Source of the DNA: Paraburkholderia sp.
Lineage (GTDB): Bacteria > Pseudomonadota > Gammaproteobacteria > Burkholderiales > Burkholderiaceae
DNA: 64,000 bases
Assembly: GCF_024281035.1 (NCBI RefSeq)
Contig: NZ_JAMXLH010000053.1
Span: 85,574-149,573, forward strand
Direction of reading: 5' to 3'
The translations under genes and the position numbers were made by a program. A model generated the notes under the pieces. It did not search any database. It was given only the letters and a program-made list of their open reading frames with translations, and was not told the origin of the DNA. Each line of letters begins with the position of its first letter. Within the stretch, counting starts at the first letter, position 1. Of this stretch, positions 24,781 through 34,202 are shown in pieces.

Positions 24781-27408
24781 ATGCTGAAGCCATTCATCAT
24801 CCAACTCGTCGCGTGGTCGGTACGCCGTGCGGCGTGGGTCATCGCACTCTCAACCGTACTGGCCGTGCTATGCGGCGTCTACGTCGCCAAACATTTCGAG
24901 ATCAACACCGACGTGAGCGGCCTCGTCGAGAACGACGCGAAATGGGCCTCGCTCGGCGACGCCATCGACAAGGCCTTCCCGCAGCGCGGTCAGGCGCTGC
25001 TCGTCGTCGTCGAAGCGCAGGCGCCCGAACTCGCCGATGCCGCCGCCAACAAGCTCGCCAGCGCGCTCAAGAAGGATTCCAGTGAATTCGGCGCGGTCTC
25101 GCAGCCCGCGGGCGGGGCCTTCTTCGAGCATAACGGCCTGCTGTTCCTGCCCACGGCGACCGTGCTGTCGACCACGGGCCAGCTCGTGCAGGCGCGCCCG
25201 CTCGTCAACCAGCTCGCACGAGACCCGAGCCTCACGGGCCTCGCCGGCACGCTCACGACCACGCTGTTGCTGCCGCTGCAGATCGGCCAGGTCAAGTTGC
25301 CGCAGATGGCAACGCTGCTCGGCAGCGCCGCCGACGTCGTCGATCGGGTCGTGGCCGGCAAACCGGCCGCATTCTCGTGGCGCGGGCTCGTCGACAAGGA
25401 TTCGGCCGCGCAACCCGCGTTCTCGTTCCTCACCGTGCAGCCGGTGCTCAACTTCGGCGCGCTCAAGGCAGGCGCGAACGCCTCGGAGGCGATCCGCGCG
25501 ACCGCTGCGTCGCTGCATCTCGATAAGGAATTCGGCGCGCGCGTTCGCCTGACAGGCGAACAACCGCTCGCGGACGAGGAATTCTCCTCGGTGCAGGACG
25601 GCGCCGCGTTCAACGGCGCGCTCACGGCCATCGTCGTGCTCGTGATCCTGTGGCTCGCGCTGCGCTCGGGCAAGCTGATCGGCGCCGTGCTCATCACGCT
25701 CGTCATCGGCCTCGTCATCACGGCCGCGCTCGGCCTCATGATGGTCGGCTCGCTGAACATGCTGTCGGTCGCGTTCATGGTGCTGTTCGTCGGTCTCGGC
25801 GTGGACTTCGGCGTGCAGTTCGGCGTGAAGTACCGCGAGGCGCGCCATCAGGACGACCGGCTCGACGCCGCGCTGCTCAAGACCGCGCGCGTGATCGGCG
25901 TGCCGCTCACGCTCGCCGCGATCGCCGTCGCGGAAAGTTTCTTTTCGTTCCTGCCCACGGCATACAAAGGTCTTTCGGAACTCGGCCAGATCGCGGGCGT
26001 CGGCATGTTCGTCGCGTATTTCGCCAACATGACCTTGCTGCCCGCGCTCATCAGCGTGTTCAAGCCGGCTGGCGAGGCGGGCTCGCCAGGCTTCGCATTT
26101 CTCGCGCCCGTCGACAAGTGGCTCGCCGATCATCGCAAGCCGGTGCTGATCGGCACGCTCGCCGTCGTGCTCGGCGCGACGCCGCTCCTGCTGCATCTGC
26201 GCTTCGACTTCAATCCGCTGCACCTGAAGGACCCGCACACGGAGTCAATGGCGACGCTCATTGCGCTGAAGAATTCGCCGGTCATTTCGCTGAACAACGT
26301 GAGCGTGCTCGCGCCGTCACTCGAAGAAGCCGACAAGATCGCCGCGAAGCTCTCGAAGCTGCCGGAAGTCGCGCGCGCCACGACGTTGAGTTCGCTGATC
26401 CCCGACAACCAGCAGCAAAAACTCACGCTGATTGCAGGCGCCGCGCAGCAGCTGCTGCCCGCCCTCACGCAGCCGCCTGCCGCGCCCGTGACCGATGCGG
26501 TTCGCGTCGAAACGCTCAAGCGCGCCGCCAACCAGCTTGCGCTCGCCGCCGACGATCACCCGGGCCCGGGCGCCGCGCAAGCGAAGCATCTGTCCGAGGC
26601 GCTGACGAAGCTTGCGAGCGCCGACGCGGCCACGCGCGAGCGTGCCGAACAGGCCTTCAGCCTGCCGCTCCGGCTCGCGCTTGCGCAGCTGGCGAACCTG
26701 CTGCAGCCCGCGCCGGTCACGCGCGAATCGCTGCCGCCCGTGATGGTGCGCGACTGGGTGGCGCCGACGGGCGAAGCGATCGTCGACATCGCACCGAACG
26801 TGCCGGCGGGCGTCGACCCGAACGACGACCAGATGCTCGCGCGCTTTTCCCACGCGGTGAAGGCGGCAGCGCCGGGCGCGATCGGCGGGCCCATCTCGAT
26901 CCTGCATTCGGCGAACGTGATCATTCTCGCGTTCCTCGAAGCGGCGGGGTGGTCGGTGCTGCTGATCACGCTGCTCCTGTGGATCACGCTGCGCCATTTC
27001 GGCGACGTGCTGCGCACGCTGATTCCGCTGCTGGTCTCGGCGCTCGTGACACTGGAGTTGTGCGTCGTGCTCGGCATCCAGCTCAATTTCGCGAACATCA
27101 TCGCGCTTCCCCTGATGCTAGGCGTAGGCGTCGCGTTCAAAATCTACTTCGTCATGGCGTGGCGCGAAGGCCAGACAGGCCTCCTCCATTCGAGCCTCAC
27201 GCACGCCGTGCTGTTTTCCGCCGCGACGACCGCCACCGCGTTCGGCAGCCTGTGGCTCTCGCATCATCCAGGCACGTCGAGCATGGGCAAGCTGCTCGCG
27301 CTCTCACTGTTCTGCACGCTCATTGGCGCTGTCGTATTCCAGCCGGTGCTGATGGGCAAACCGCGCGTCACGCGACGCGCAAGACCGCAATCCCAAGGGA
27401 CCGATTAA
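24781..27408 (+). CDS. hpnN: Hopanoid transporter HpnN (RND superfamily)
   Basis: About 875 residues from ATG 24781 (MLKPFIIQLV). RND/MMPL topology: a first transmembrane helix near 20-40, a large periplasmic loop, a cluster of five helices (about 285-440) with GVDFGVQFGVKYREARHQDD as the conserved intramembrane motif, a second periplasmic loop (450-720) and a second helix cluster (730-870). HpnN was shown in Rhodopseudomonas to move hopanoids to the outer membrane. It is coupled to the following mlaA gene: its TAA shares one base with the next ATG (TAATG), implying joint translation. Confidence 0.93.
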   Translation: MLKPFIIQLVAWSVRRAAWVIALSTVLAVLCGVYVAKHFEINTDVSGLVENDAKWASLGDAIDKAFPQRGQALLVVVEAQAPELADAAANKLASALKKDSSEFGAVSQPAGGAFFEHNGLLFLPTATVLSTTGQLVQARPLVNQLARDPSLTGLAGTLTTTLLLPLQIGQVKLPQMATLLGSAADVVDRVVAGKPAAFSWRGLVDKDSAAQPAFSFLTVQPVLNFGALKAGANASEAIRATAASLHLDKEFGARVRLTGEQPLADEEFSSVQDGAAFNGALTAIVVLVILWLALRSGKLIGAVLITLVIGLVITAALGLMMVGSLNMLSVAFMVLFVGLGVDFGVQFGVKYREARHQDDRLDAALLKTARVIGVPLTLAAIAVAESFFSFLPTAYKGLSELGQIAGVGMFVAYFANMTLLPALISVFKPAGEAGSPGFAFLAPVDKWLADHRKPVLIGTLAVVLGATPLLLHLRFDFNPLHLKDPHTESMATLIALKNSPVISLNNVSVLAPSLEEADKIAAKLSKLPEVARATTLSSLIPDNQQQKLTLIAGAAQQLLPALTQPPAAPVTDAVRVETLKRAANQLALAADDHPGPGAAQAKHLSEALTKLASADAATRERAEQAFSLPLRLALAQLANLLQPAPVTRESLPPVMVRDWVAPTGEAIVDIAPNVPAGVDPNDDQMLARFSHAVKAAAPGAIGGPISILHSANVIILAFLEAAGWSVLLITLLLWITLRHFGDVLRTLIPLLVSALVTLELCVVLGIQLNFANIIALPLMLGVGVAFKIYFVMAWREGQTGLLHSSLTHAVLFSAATTATAFGSLWLSHHPGTSSMGKLLALSLFCTLIGAVVFQPVLMGKPRVTRRARPQSQGTD

Positions 27409-28454
27409 TGAAAAACAAGCAAGCCGCGCTGACCATGGCCGCGGCAAGCCTCGCACTCCTCGTGACGTCGGGGTGCGCCACGGGCCCCGACCGCAAGCCG
27501 GGCGATCCGTTCGAGCCCGCCAACCGCGTGATCTTCAAGTTCAACGACACGATCGACCGCGCCATCGCGCAGCCGGTTGCCAAGGGCTACCAGAAGGTCA
27601 CGCCGCACCCGGTGCGCCTGGCGATCAGCAACTTCTTCTCGAACCTCAGCGACGTCGGCAACCTGGCCAACAACGTCCTTCAGCTGAAGATCACCGACGC
27701 CACCGAGACCCTCATGCGTATCGCCATGAACTCGACCTTCGGCCTCGGCGGCCTGATCGACTTCGCGACGGCCGCGGGTCTGCAGAAACATCCCGAGGAC
27801 TTCGGCCTCACGCTCGGCCGCTACGGCGTGCCGGCCGGTCCGTACCTCGTGCTGCCGCTGTTCGGGCCAAGCTCGGTGCGCGACGGCATCGGCATGGGTG
27901 TCGACGTGAAGTTCAATTTGCTCAACTACATCGACCCTGCCGTGCGCAATCCGATGTACATCGCGCAGTTCATCAGCGTGCGTTCGGATCTGCTCGGCGC
28001 GACCGATCTGCTTTCGCAGGCGGCGCTCGACAAATATTCGTTCGTGCGCGATGCATACCGCCAGCAACGCGAGTCGCGGCTGCGCGGGTCGTCGGGCAAT
28101 CAGCCGCTGCCGAACTACGGCGATCCCGGTCAGTCCGGCGGATCCGGTAATTCGAACGACGTGCCGAACTATGAGGATCCGGGCGATTCCGGCGGTGCTG
28201 GTGGCGCTGGCGGTGCTGGCGGCAAGGGCGGCGCGAACAGCAACGGCGTGCCGAATTACGAAGATCCCGGCGAAACCTCGGGTAATTCAGGTGCTGCCGC
28301 CGCAGCGGCTTCGGCACCGGCAGCGGCATCGGCTGCGGTTGCGGCGTCCGCCGCGCAAGCGCCCACGTCCGCTTCCGCACCCGTGCCTGCATCGGCGGCC
28401 AAGGCCGCGCCGAACGCCGCTGCATCAGCCCCGGTGCCTGCTTCGGCGCCCTGA
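27408..28454 (+). CDS. mlaA: MlaA/VacJ-family outer-membrane lipoprotein with repeat extension
   Basis: About 348 residues. The lipobox VTSGC puts the acylated Cys at 23. The MlaA core (30-225) shows DPFEPANRVIFKFNDTIDR, LQLKITDATETLMRIAMNSTFGLGGL, LGRYGVPAGPYLVLPLFGPSS and a C-terminal helix; MlaA removes mislocalised phospholipids from the outer leaflet of the outer membrane. Beyond residue 225 there is an unusual tail: three PNYxDPG repeats in Gly/Ser-rich sequence and then an Ala/Ser/Pro-rich low-complexity end. The gene overlaps hpnN by one base and ends in a strong terminator. Its company suggests it works with HpnM and HpnN in hopanoid/phospholipid traffic. Confidence 0.9.
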   Translation: MKNKQAALTMAAASLALLVTSGCATGPDRKPGDPFEPANRVIFKFNDTIDRAIAQPVAKGYQKVTPHPVRLAISNFFSNLSDVGNLANNVLQLKITDATETLMRIAMNSTFGLGGLIDFATAAGLQKHPEDFGLTLGRYGVPAGPYLVLPLFGPSSVRDGIGMGVDVKFNLLNYIDPAVRNPMYIAQFISVRSDLLGATDLLSQAALDKYSFVRDAYRQQRESRLRGSSGNQPLPNYGDPGQSGGSGNSNDVPNYEDPGDSGGAGGAGGAGGKGGANSNGVPNYEDPGETSGNSGAAAAAASAPAAASAAVAASAAQAPTSASAPVPASAAKAAPNAAASAPVPASAP

Positions 28455-28482
28455 AGCGCACGTCGCAGCTCGCTTCACGACA

Positions 28483-28519
28483 AAAAGCCCCGCCAGGCGT
28501 GATGCCTGGCGGGGCTTTT
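28483..28519. terminator. Bidirectional Rho-independent terminator
   Basis: A 15- to 16-bp stem AAAAGCCCCGCCAGGC / GCCTGGCGGGGCTTTT with a 5-base loop, flanked by T/A runs on both sides. It serves hpnN-mlaA and the convergent thioesterase. Confidence 0.93.
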
Positions 28520-28551
28520 CTTTCCGGGTTCCGCGCGAAGAAACGCGGGAT

Positions 28552-28992
28552 TTAGTGCTTCGCGGTCTCGTCGGCTGAATCACCCGCCTGCGCGTTCTGA
28601 CGATAGTGCTCGTAGGCCTCCTCGGCGTAGCGGATGCGCTCGCGTCCGTGCGGCACGGGCTTGCCGTCCTCGCCCATATTCACGAACACCATCTTCTCGA
28701 TGGTCAGGATGCTCTCGCGCGTGATCTTGCTGCGCACCTCACAGCGAAGCGTGATCGACGTGCGGCCGAAGTGCGTGGCCGTCATCCCGAGTTCGATGAC
28801 GTCGCCCTGTCGCGCAGAGCTGACGAAGTTGATTTCCGAGATGAATTTCGTCACGACGCGCTTGTTGTCGAGCTGGCAGATCGCGTAGATCGCTGCTTCT
28901 TCGTCGATCCAGCGCAGCAGGCTGCCGCCGAAGAGCGTGCCGTTCGGATTCAGGTCTTCAGGCTTGACCCATTTGCGGGTGTGAAAATTCAT
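28552..28992 (-). CDS. Acyl-CoA thioesterase, hotdog fold
   Basis: About 146 residues from ATG 28992 (MNFHTRKWVKPEDLNPNGTL). The hotdog-fold helix with NPNGTLFGGSLLRWIDEEAAI at 14-34 is characteristic of YciA/ACOT-type acyl-CoA hydrolases, followed by the strand IELGMTATHFGRTSITLRCEVR and a charged C-terminal helix. It hydrolyses acyl-CoA to free acid and CoA; chain length is unknown. It lies among the hopanoid genes but has no known link to them. Confidence 0.88.
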   Translation of the reverse strand: MNFHTRKWVKPEDLNPNGTLFGGSLLRWIDEEAAIYAICQLDNKRVVTKFISEINFVSSARQGDVIELGMTATHFGRTSITLRCEVRSKITRESILTIEKMVFVNMGEDGKPVPHGRERIRYAEEAYEHYRQNAQAGDSADETAKH

Positions 28993-29108
28993 GGCTGGCA
29001 ACCCTGGTAAAGTGATCCATCCCCAAACCATGGAGACGGCTTAGGGTAAACGCGGAGATGTTACCAAATATAAGGGTTTCCCCTGGGTATTTCAATAGCC
29101 CGGGCGGG

Positions 29109-29849
29109 TCATTGGGGAAAAAACGCGCCGGATGCCACCAGCACTCGCCGTGCGGCGGTGAGCGACTGACGCGCCGCGCGGGCGTCGGCGGCGATGCGCA
29201 GCAGGCCGTCCAGTTGGGAGGGCTCGCGCACGAGTTCGCGCAGAACCGGCCAGATCGCCGTGGTGCCGTCGTCGCGCAGACCTGCCATCGCGGCTTTGGG
29301 CAAGCTGCGCCAGGCCGGATCGACGATCGCGCGGCACACCGCGAACGGCAGGCTGCGCGCGGCGGCGGCGGCCGCCGCCATGTGCGATTCCATATCGACA
29401 GCGAGCGCACCGCCCGTCGCGGCATGCAGCGCGGCCTTGTCCGCCGCGCCGGTAAGCGGCGCGGCGACCGCCGCCTCGACGCCGCGCCGCATCTGCACCG
29501 CGAGCGGGGATGCCAGCAGCGCCTCGGCGAGCCGCGCCGACCATGCGGCATCGGTTTCGATGCGGCCAAACGGGCCGTCCACGGCATCGGCAATGACCAG
29601 CATGCCCGGCTCCAGGTCGGGCGCGAGTCCGCCCGCCGTGCCGAAACTGATCACGCCCGACGCCCCGCGATCGAGCGCGGCCGTGAGCGCGCGGTCGAGC
29701 AGGTCCGCGCGCGCCGCATACACCGCCGTGACGTTGTCGCGCGCGTCGCCTTGCGCAACGCGCGCCTCGAAGGCCATGCCCGCGACGACGACCACGGGCC
29801 GCGCGCCGCCATGGGTCGCGCGCGTCGATGCAGTCGCGCTCACCGTCAC
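29109..29849 (-). CDS. hpnG: Hopanoid-associated nucleoside phosphorylase HpnG
   Basis: About 246 residues of a PNP/MTA-phosphorylase-like protein: GMAFEARVA near 23, ISFGTAGGLAPDLEPGMLVIAD near 66-87 and the acidic VDMESHMAAAAA near 148. HpnG cleaves adenine from adenosylhopane, giving ribosylhopane. The start is GTG at 29849, inside the TGA of shc (GTGA, 4-base overlap), so the two are translationally coupled and the apparent upstream extension is not used. It is the last gene of the operon hpnD-hpnE-shc-hpnG. Confidence 0.88.
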   Translation of the reverse strand: MTVSATASTRATHGGARPVVVVAGMAFEARVAQGDARDNVTAVYAARADLLDRALTAALDRGASGVISFGTAGGLAPDLEPGMLVIADAVDGPFGRIETDAAWSARLAEALLASPLAVQMRRGVEAAVAAPLTGAADKAALHAATGGALAVDMESHMAAAAAAARSLPFAVCRAIVDPAWRSLPKAAMAGLRDDGTTAIWPVLRELVREPSQLDGLLRIAADARAARQSLTAARRVLVASGAFFPQ

Positions 29850-31843
29850 ATCCCGACCGTCACGCGCGTCTCGCCGGACCGCTTGAGGTTGCGGTAACGC
29901 GCGAGCGCCCACAGCGGGAAGAACTTGCGATAGCCGTGGTAGCGCAGATAGAAGACGCGCGGGAAGCCCGTCGCCGTGAAACGCGTCTCATCCCACAGGC
30001 CGTCCTCGCACTGCGTCTTTTGCAGCCATTCGATGCCGCGCGCGACCGCAGGATGATTCACGGCACCCGCCGCCATGAGCCCGAGCAGCGCCCAGGCCGT
30101 CTGCGACGCCGTGCTTCGCGCGCGCTCGTAACCGCGGTATTCGAGCTTGTAGCTCGCGCCGTCCTCGCCCCAGCCGCCGTCGTCGTTCTGGATCTTCGCG
30201 AGCCACTCCACCGAGCGCTTCATGCGCGGCTCGTCGTGCGGAATGCCCGCCGCGTTCAGCGCGCACAGCGCGGTCCACGTGCCGTAGATGTAGTTCATGC
30301 CCCAGCGGCCGTACCAGCTGCCGTCGGGTTCCTGATCCTCAAGGATGTAGTTGTACGCGCGACGCGACGGCTCGCTCGCGGCCGGCAGTTCGCCGAGCTG
30401 CGCGAGCATGGACAGACAGCGGCCCGACACGTCGACCGTCGGCGGATCGAGCAGTGCGCCGTGATCCGAGAACGGAATGTTGTTCAGGTAGTACTGCGTG
30501 TTCTCGGGCTCGAACGCGCCCCAGCCGCCGTTGCTGCTCTGCATGCCGACCACCCATTCGCGCGCGCGCGCGATCGGCTCGTCGTACGCGTTCGTCTTGT
30601 CGAGCAGGTCGACGCGCTGCATCGCCATCACGACGACCGCCGTGTCGTCCACGTCCGGGTAGTGCGGATTCGCGTACTGGAACGCCCAGCCGCCCGGACG
30701 CACCTCGGGACGGCGCGAGATCCAGTCGCCGCGCACATCGAGAATCTGCAGCGGGCGCAGCCATTCGAGGCCGCGGCGCGCCGCGGCTTCGGCGCGCGCA
30801 TCGCCGGTTTCGAGCAGCGCGTGCGCAGCGAGCGACGTGTCCCAGACCGGCGAAAGACACGGCTGGCAATACGCCTCGTCTTCGTGGATCACGAGCAGCT
30901 TTTCGAGCGACTGGCGCGCGATGGCGCGGTGCGGATGCTCGGGCGGATAGCCGAGCACGTCGTACATCATCACGGCGTTGGCCATGGCCGGGAAGATCGC
31001 GCCGAGCCCGTCGTCGCCGTTCAGACGCTCATCGACGAAAGCCACGGCCGCGTCGATCGAGCGCTGGCGCAGGTAGTTCGGCACGAGCGGATCGGCCACG
31101 CGCAGCGCGCCGTCCACGGCGCGAAAGAAGCTGAACCAGCCCTTGCTCTGGTGCGGCGCGCGCTTGTTCAGCCCCGTGGTCACCGGCGCGCGATGGAACA
31201 GTTCGTCGATGCGCACGTTGAGCGGATTCTTCGCCAGCGGGCGCTTCGCGTTCAGCACGAGCAGCGGCACGATCACCGTGCGCGCCCAGTACGACACCTT
31301 CGAGAGGTGGAACGGGAACCACTCCGGCAGCAGCATGATTTCGACCGGCATGATGGGCACCGCGTACCAGCTCACCACGCCGAAGAGCGCGAGCATCACG
31401 CGCGTGAACACGTTGACGGCTTCCGCGCCGCCCGCCGCGAGAATCGCCTCGCGGGCGCGCACCATGTGCTCGGCGTCTTCCGCGTCGCCGATCGTCTTCA
31501 GTGCGAAATACGCCTTCACGCTCGCGCTCACGTCCATCGCGCCATCGGTGAAGAGCGGCCAGCCGCCCTGGGGCAGCTGCATGCGGCGCAGGTAGCGCGC
31601 GATCTTCTGTTCGAGCTCGCGATTCGGCGTCTCGCCGAGGTAATGGACGAGCAGCACGTATTCGGCGGGAATCGTGACGTCGGCCTCGAGTTCGTAGACC
31701 CAGTGGCCGTCGTCCTTCTGCACGGCGAGAATCGCGTCGGTTGCGCGCGCAACGCTGGCATCCAGCGGGTCGGCAACGGCGGTGGCGAAGCCGCCCGCGA
31801 GGTCCCCGGCCGGCATGGCGTGGGATAAGTCGTTCATCTGCAT
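29846..31843 (-). CDS. shc: Squalene-hopene cyclase
   Basis: A 665-residue terpene cyclase of standard length. The catalytic DXDD appears as PDVDDTAVV with the motif at about residues 397-400, and several QW repeats (for example QLPQGGWPLF near 89, QNDDGGWGED near 526, and QCEDGLWDE near 588) stabilise the double barrel. The C-terminal SFFRAVDGALRV and RSTASQTAWALLGL stretches are typical. It cyclises squalene to hopene/hopanol at the inner membrane. The ATG at 31843 overlaps the end of hpnE (a second ATG six bases later gives an exact ATGA overlap). It overlaps hpnG at its end. Confidence 0.96.
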   Translation of the reverse strand: MQMNDLSHAMPAGDLAGGFATAVADPLDASVARATDAILAVQKDDGHWVYELEADVTIPAEYVLLVHYLGETPNRELEQKIARYLRRMQLPQGGWPLFTDGAMDVSASVKAYFALKTIGDAEDAEHMVRAREAILAAGGAEAVNVFTRVMLALFGVVSWYAVPIMPVEIMLLPEWFPFHLSKVSYWARTVIVPLLVLNAKRPLAKNPLNVRIDELFHRAPVTTGLNKRAPHQSKGWFSFFRAVDGALRVADPLVPNYLRQRSIDAAVAFVDERLNGDDGLGAIFPAMANAVMMYDVLGYPPEHPHRAIARQSLEKLLVIHEDEAYCQPCLSPVWDTSLAAHALLETGDARAEAAARRGLEWLRPLQILDVRGDWISRRPEVRPGGWAFQYANPHYPDVDDTAVVVMAMQRVDLLDKTNAYDEPIARAREWVVGMQSSNGGWGAFEPENTQYYLNNIPFSDHGALLDPPTVDVSGRCLSMLAQLGELPAASEPSRRAYNYILEDQEPDGSWYGRWGMNYIYGTWTALCALNAAGIPHDEPRMKRSVEWLAKIQNDDGGWGEDGASYKLEYRGYERARSTASQTAWALLGLMAAGAVNHPAVARGIEWLQKTQCEDGLWDETRFTATGFPRVFYLRYHGYRKFFPLWALARYRNLKRSGETRVTVGM

Positions 31844-33102
31844 TCCATGTTCTCGGTAAGCAACAGCTCCGCCGCCTTGCGGCCGGAGCGAATCGCGCCT
31901 TCAATCGTCGCGGGCAGACCGGTAGCCGTCCAGTCGCCTGCGAGCATCAGGTTGTTCCAGCGTGTGCGCGTCCCCGGACGGCGTAGTTCTTCGTCGGGCA
32001 CCGCCGCGAACGTCGCGTGCGGCGCCGCCACGACCTGCCACGGCGGCAGGCGGCCGGCCGGCAGCGACGCCGCCGCGGCCACGTCCTCCCAGACCTTGAG
32101 CGCGAGCGTCTCGGCCGGCAGGTCGAGCACGGCGTGCGCGTCGTGGATCGTCGCCGAAAGGCGCCCTTGCGCCGCGACCAGCCAGCTGGCCGCGCCGTTC
32201 ACGAACGCCATCGGCGACGCGAGCCCGTGCGGCGGCTCGACGGCGAAGTGCACGGTGGCCATCGCCGTGAAGCGCTGCGGCGTCTGGATCGCGGGCACGA
32301 GTGCGGCGGCAGCCTTCGACGTCACGGCCAGCACGACCGATTCATCAGGGCCGATCGCTACACGGCCCGTGGCGAAATCGAGTGCGACGATGCGGCGCGC
32401 CGCGTCGTCGTACGCGATCTCGAGGAGCGGCGAACCGAGCCGGATCGCCGCGCCGCCGTGTTGCAGCATGCGCAGCGCCGGATCGACGAAGGCGCTCGAC
32501 AGACCGCTCCTGGCAACGAGCGGGCGAAACGCGTCGCCGCCGGCCGTAAGCGCCTCGCGCAGCAGGTTCGCCGCGAGTTCGGCGCTCGCCGCGCGCGGCT
32601 CGACGTTGAGCCCCGCCAGAAAGAACGGGCGCAGCAGCCGGTCCCACAACGTACCGTCGCAGCGCATGGTCTGCGCGAGCGTGCGTCCCGGCTTCGCGAA
32701 CAAAAGCGGCAGCAAGCCGAGATAGTCCGCGGTCTTCGTACCCGGCACGCGTGCGTTCGCATCGCCGATCCAGAACGGCACGCGTCCGCGCGAAAACCGC
32801 ACGGCCCAGCGCGCGCGCGACGCGAGATCCATGAACGCGAAGCCCGGATCGGCCGGACCGGCCAGCGCCTCGGCCGCGCCGATGGTGCGCGCATATTCGA
32901 GCGTCTGCGCATGCCCCGCGAGCACCAGATGATTGCCGCAGTCGAGCGTCGCGCCGAGCGTGCTGTCGTAAAACGAGCGGCACCGCCCGCCTGCCTGCCC
33001 GGCCGCCTCGTAGAGGGCGACCTGCACCCCGCGCCGCTGAAGCCCGACCGCCGCCGCGAGGCCTGCGAGCCCGGCGCCGATGACGTGGACGAGCCTTGGC
33101 AT
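31834..33102 (-). CDS. hpnE: Squalene-associated FAD-dependent desaturase HpnE
   Basis: About 422 residues. The FAD dinucleotide-binding loop VIGAGLAGLAAAVGLQRRG is at residues 6-24, followed by the E-x-x-x-x-x-GG-R-x-R motif (YEAAGQAGGRCRSF). The C-terminal LAGDWTATGLPATIEGAIRSG matches the FAD-binding end of carotenoid-type desaturases. In the hpnCDE pathway HpnE reduces hydroxysqualene to squalene using FAD. The ATG at 33102 shares one base with the TGA of hpnD and the gene end overlaps shc, so the operon is tightly coupled. Confidence 0.92.
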   Translation of the reverse strand: MPRLVHVIGAGLAGLAAAVGLQRRGVQVALYEAAGQAGGRCRSFYDSTLGATLDCGNHLVLAGHAQTLEYARTIGAAEALAGPADPGFAFMDLASRARWAVRFSRGRVPFWIGDANARVPGTKTADYLGLLPLLFAKPGRTLAQTMRCDGTLWDRLLRPFFLAGLNVEPRAASAELAANLLREALTAGGDAFRPLVARSGLSSAFVDPALRMLQHGGAAIRLGSPLLEIAYDDAARRIVALDFATGRVAIGPDESVVLAVTSKAAAALVPAIQTPQRFTAMATVHFAVEPPHGLASPMAFVNGAASWLVAAQGRLSATIHDAHAVLDLPAETLALKVWEDVAAAASLPAGRLPPWQVVAAPHATFAAVPDEELRRPGTRTRWNNLMLAGDWTATGLPATIEGAIRSGRKAAELLLTENMECR

Positions 33103-33953
33103 CAGAACAGCGCGTAGCGCATGACGATCCACATCAGGCGCGCTTTCGGTTTGGTGACTTTCGTGCGCGGCAGATCGAAGCCGCGGTCGAGCGTTCGCTC
33201 GAGCAGCACGCGATATACGCCCGACATGATGCGCGGCGCCTTCACCTGTGCGCGCGGCACGGCATTCATGATCGCGTCGGCCTGGGCGAAATGCTGCTGC
33301 GCGCGCTCGGCGAGCGTCGCGCACACGCGCGGCAGCGACGGATCGGCGGCGATCTGGTGCGGATCCGTTGCCGCGATGCCCTCGCGCGCGAGCAATTCGA
33401 GCGGCAGGTAGCTGCGGTTGATGTCCGCATCCTCGTCGATGTCGCGCAGGATGTTCGTCAGCTGCAGCGCGCGCCCGAGATGATGCGACAGCCTGCGGCC
33501 CGGCTCCTCGGCCATCCCGAAGATCCTCACCGATAGACGGCCGGCCGCGCTCGCCACGCGGTCGCAGTAGAGGTCGAGCGTGGCTTCGTCGGGCGCGCAG
33601 ATGTCTTCGGCGGCGTCCATCGCCATGCCGTCGATCATCGCGTGGAAATCTTCGCGTTGCAGGGCAAACGTATGGATGTGGCGCGTCAGCGCCGCGAGCG
33701 CGGCGGGCGGCGTGCCTGCGTAGCACGCGTCGATGTCGGCGCGCCAGCGATCGAGCCCCGCCGAGCGCTCGGCGCGCGGCAGCGCGCTGTCCGCGATGTC
33801 GTCCACCGCGCGGCAAAACGCGTAGACCTGGTACATGGCGTCGCGCTGCGCCGCTGGCAGGATACGCATCGCCAGATAAAACGAGCTGCCCGACGAAGCG
33901 GCAGCGGCGTCGATTTGTTGTGTATCGTCCACGACAAGGTTGGAAACGGCCAA
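33102..33953 (-). CDS. hpnD: Presqualene diphosphate synthase HpnD
   Basis: About 283 residues of a trans-isoprenyl synthase (phytoene/squalene synthase family). The two Asp-rich metal-binding sites are FCRAVDDIAD near 53-62 and NILRDIDEDADI near 173-184, with GMAMDAAEDI between. HpnD condenses two FPP into presqualene diphosphate. The start is TTG at 33953 (LAVSNLVV...), with GGAG seven bases upstream, as this matches the usual HpnD N-terminus; the longer ATG frame is unlikely. It is the first gene of the hpnD-E-shc-G operon; hpnC, the usual partner, is missing beside it. Confidence 0.92.
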   Translation of the reverse strand: MAVSNLVVDDTQQIDAAAASSGSSFYLAMRILPAAQRDAMYQVYAFCRAVDDIADSALPRAERSAGLDRWRADIDACYAGTPPAALAALTRHIHTFALQREDFHAMIDGMAMDAAEDICAPDEATLDLYCDRVASAAGRLSVRIFGMAEEPGRRLSHHLGRALQLTNILRDIDEDADINRSYLPLELLAREGIAATDPHQIAADPSLPRVCATLAERAQQHFAQADAIMNAVPRAQVKAPRIMSGVYRVLLERTLDRGFDLPRTKVTKPKARLMWIVMRYALF

Positions 33954-34202
33954 GACGATCTCCGCTGTGGGGGCGCCCGCACAGGGGGCTCTTTCAGATA
34001 TTCGGGCCCGCATGAAGCGGGTCGCCCGCGCGCGCGGAATACGCGCGAGGCTACCGCGCACGCCGGCGTGTTCGTGGACCGTCCTCGCGGATGGTCCTCA
34101 CGGATGCTGTCGGCGGCCGGAAACGGGCAAAAGTATAGCAACCTTTGCCTGCCACCGCAGTCTATGCACGCCGCAATCGCGCGGCGGGCCGCGCCGGCGC
34201 GC

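Noticed and set aside
25650..27407. Frame running through hpnN into mlaA
   Set aside because: Shadow of hpnN; only the part from ATG 27408 is MlaA.
29828..31828. A 666-codon frame opposite shc
   Set aside because: Antisense shadow; shc has clear catalytic and QW motifs.
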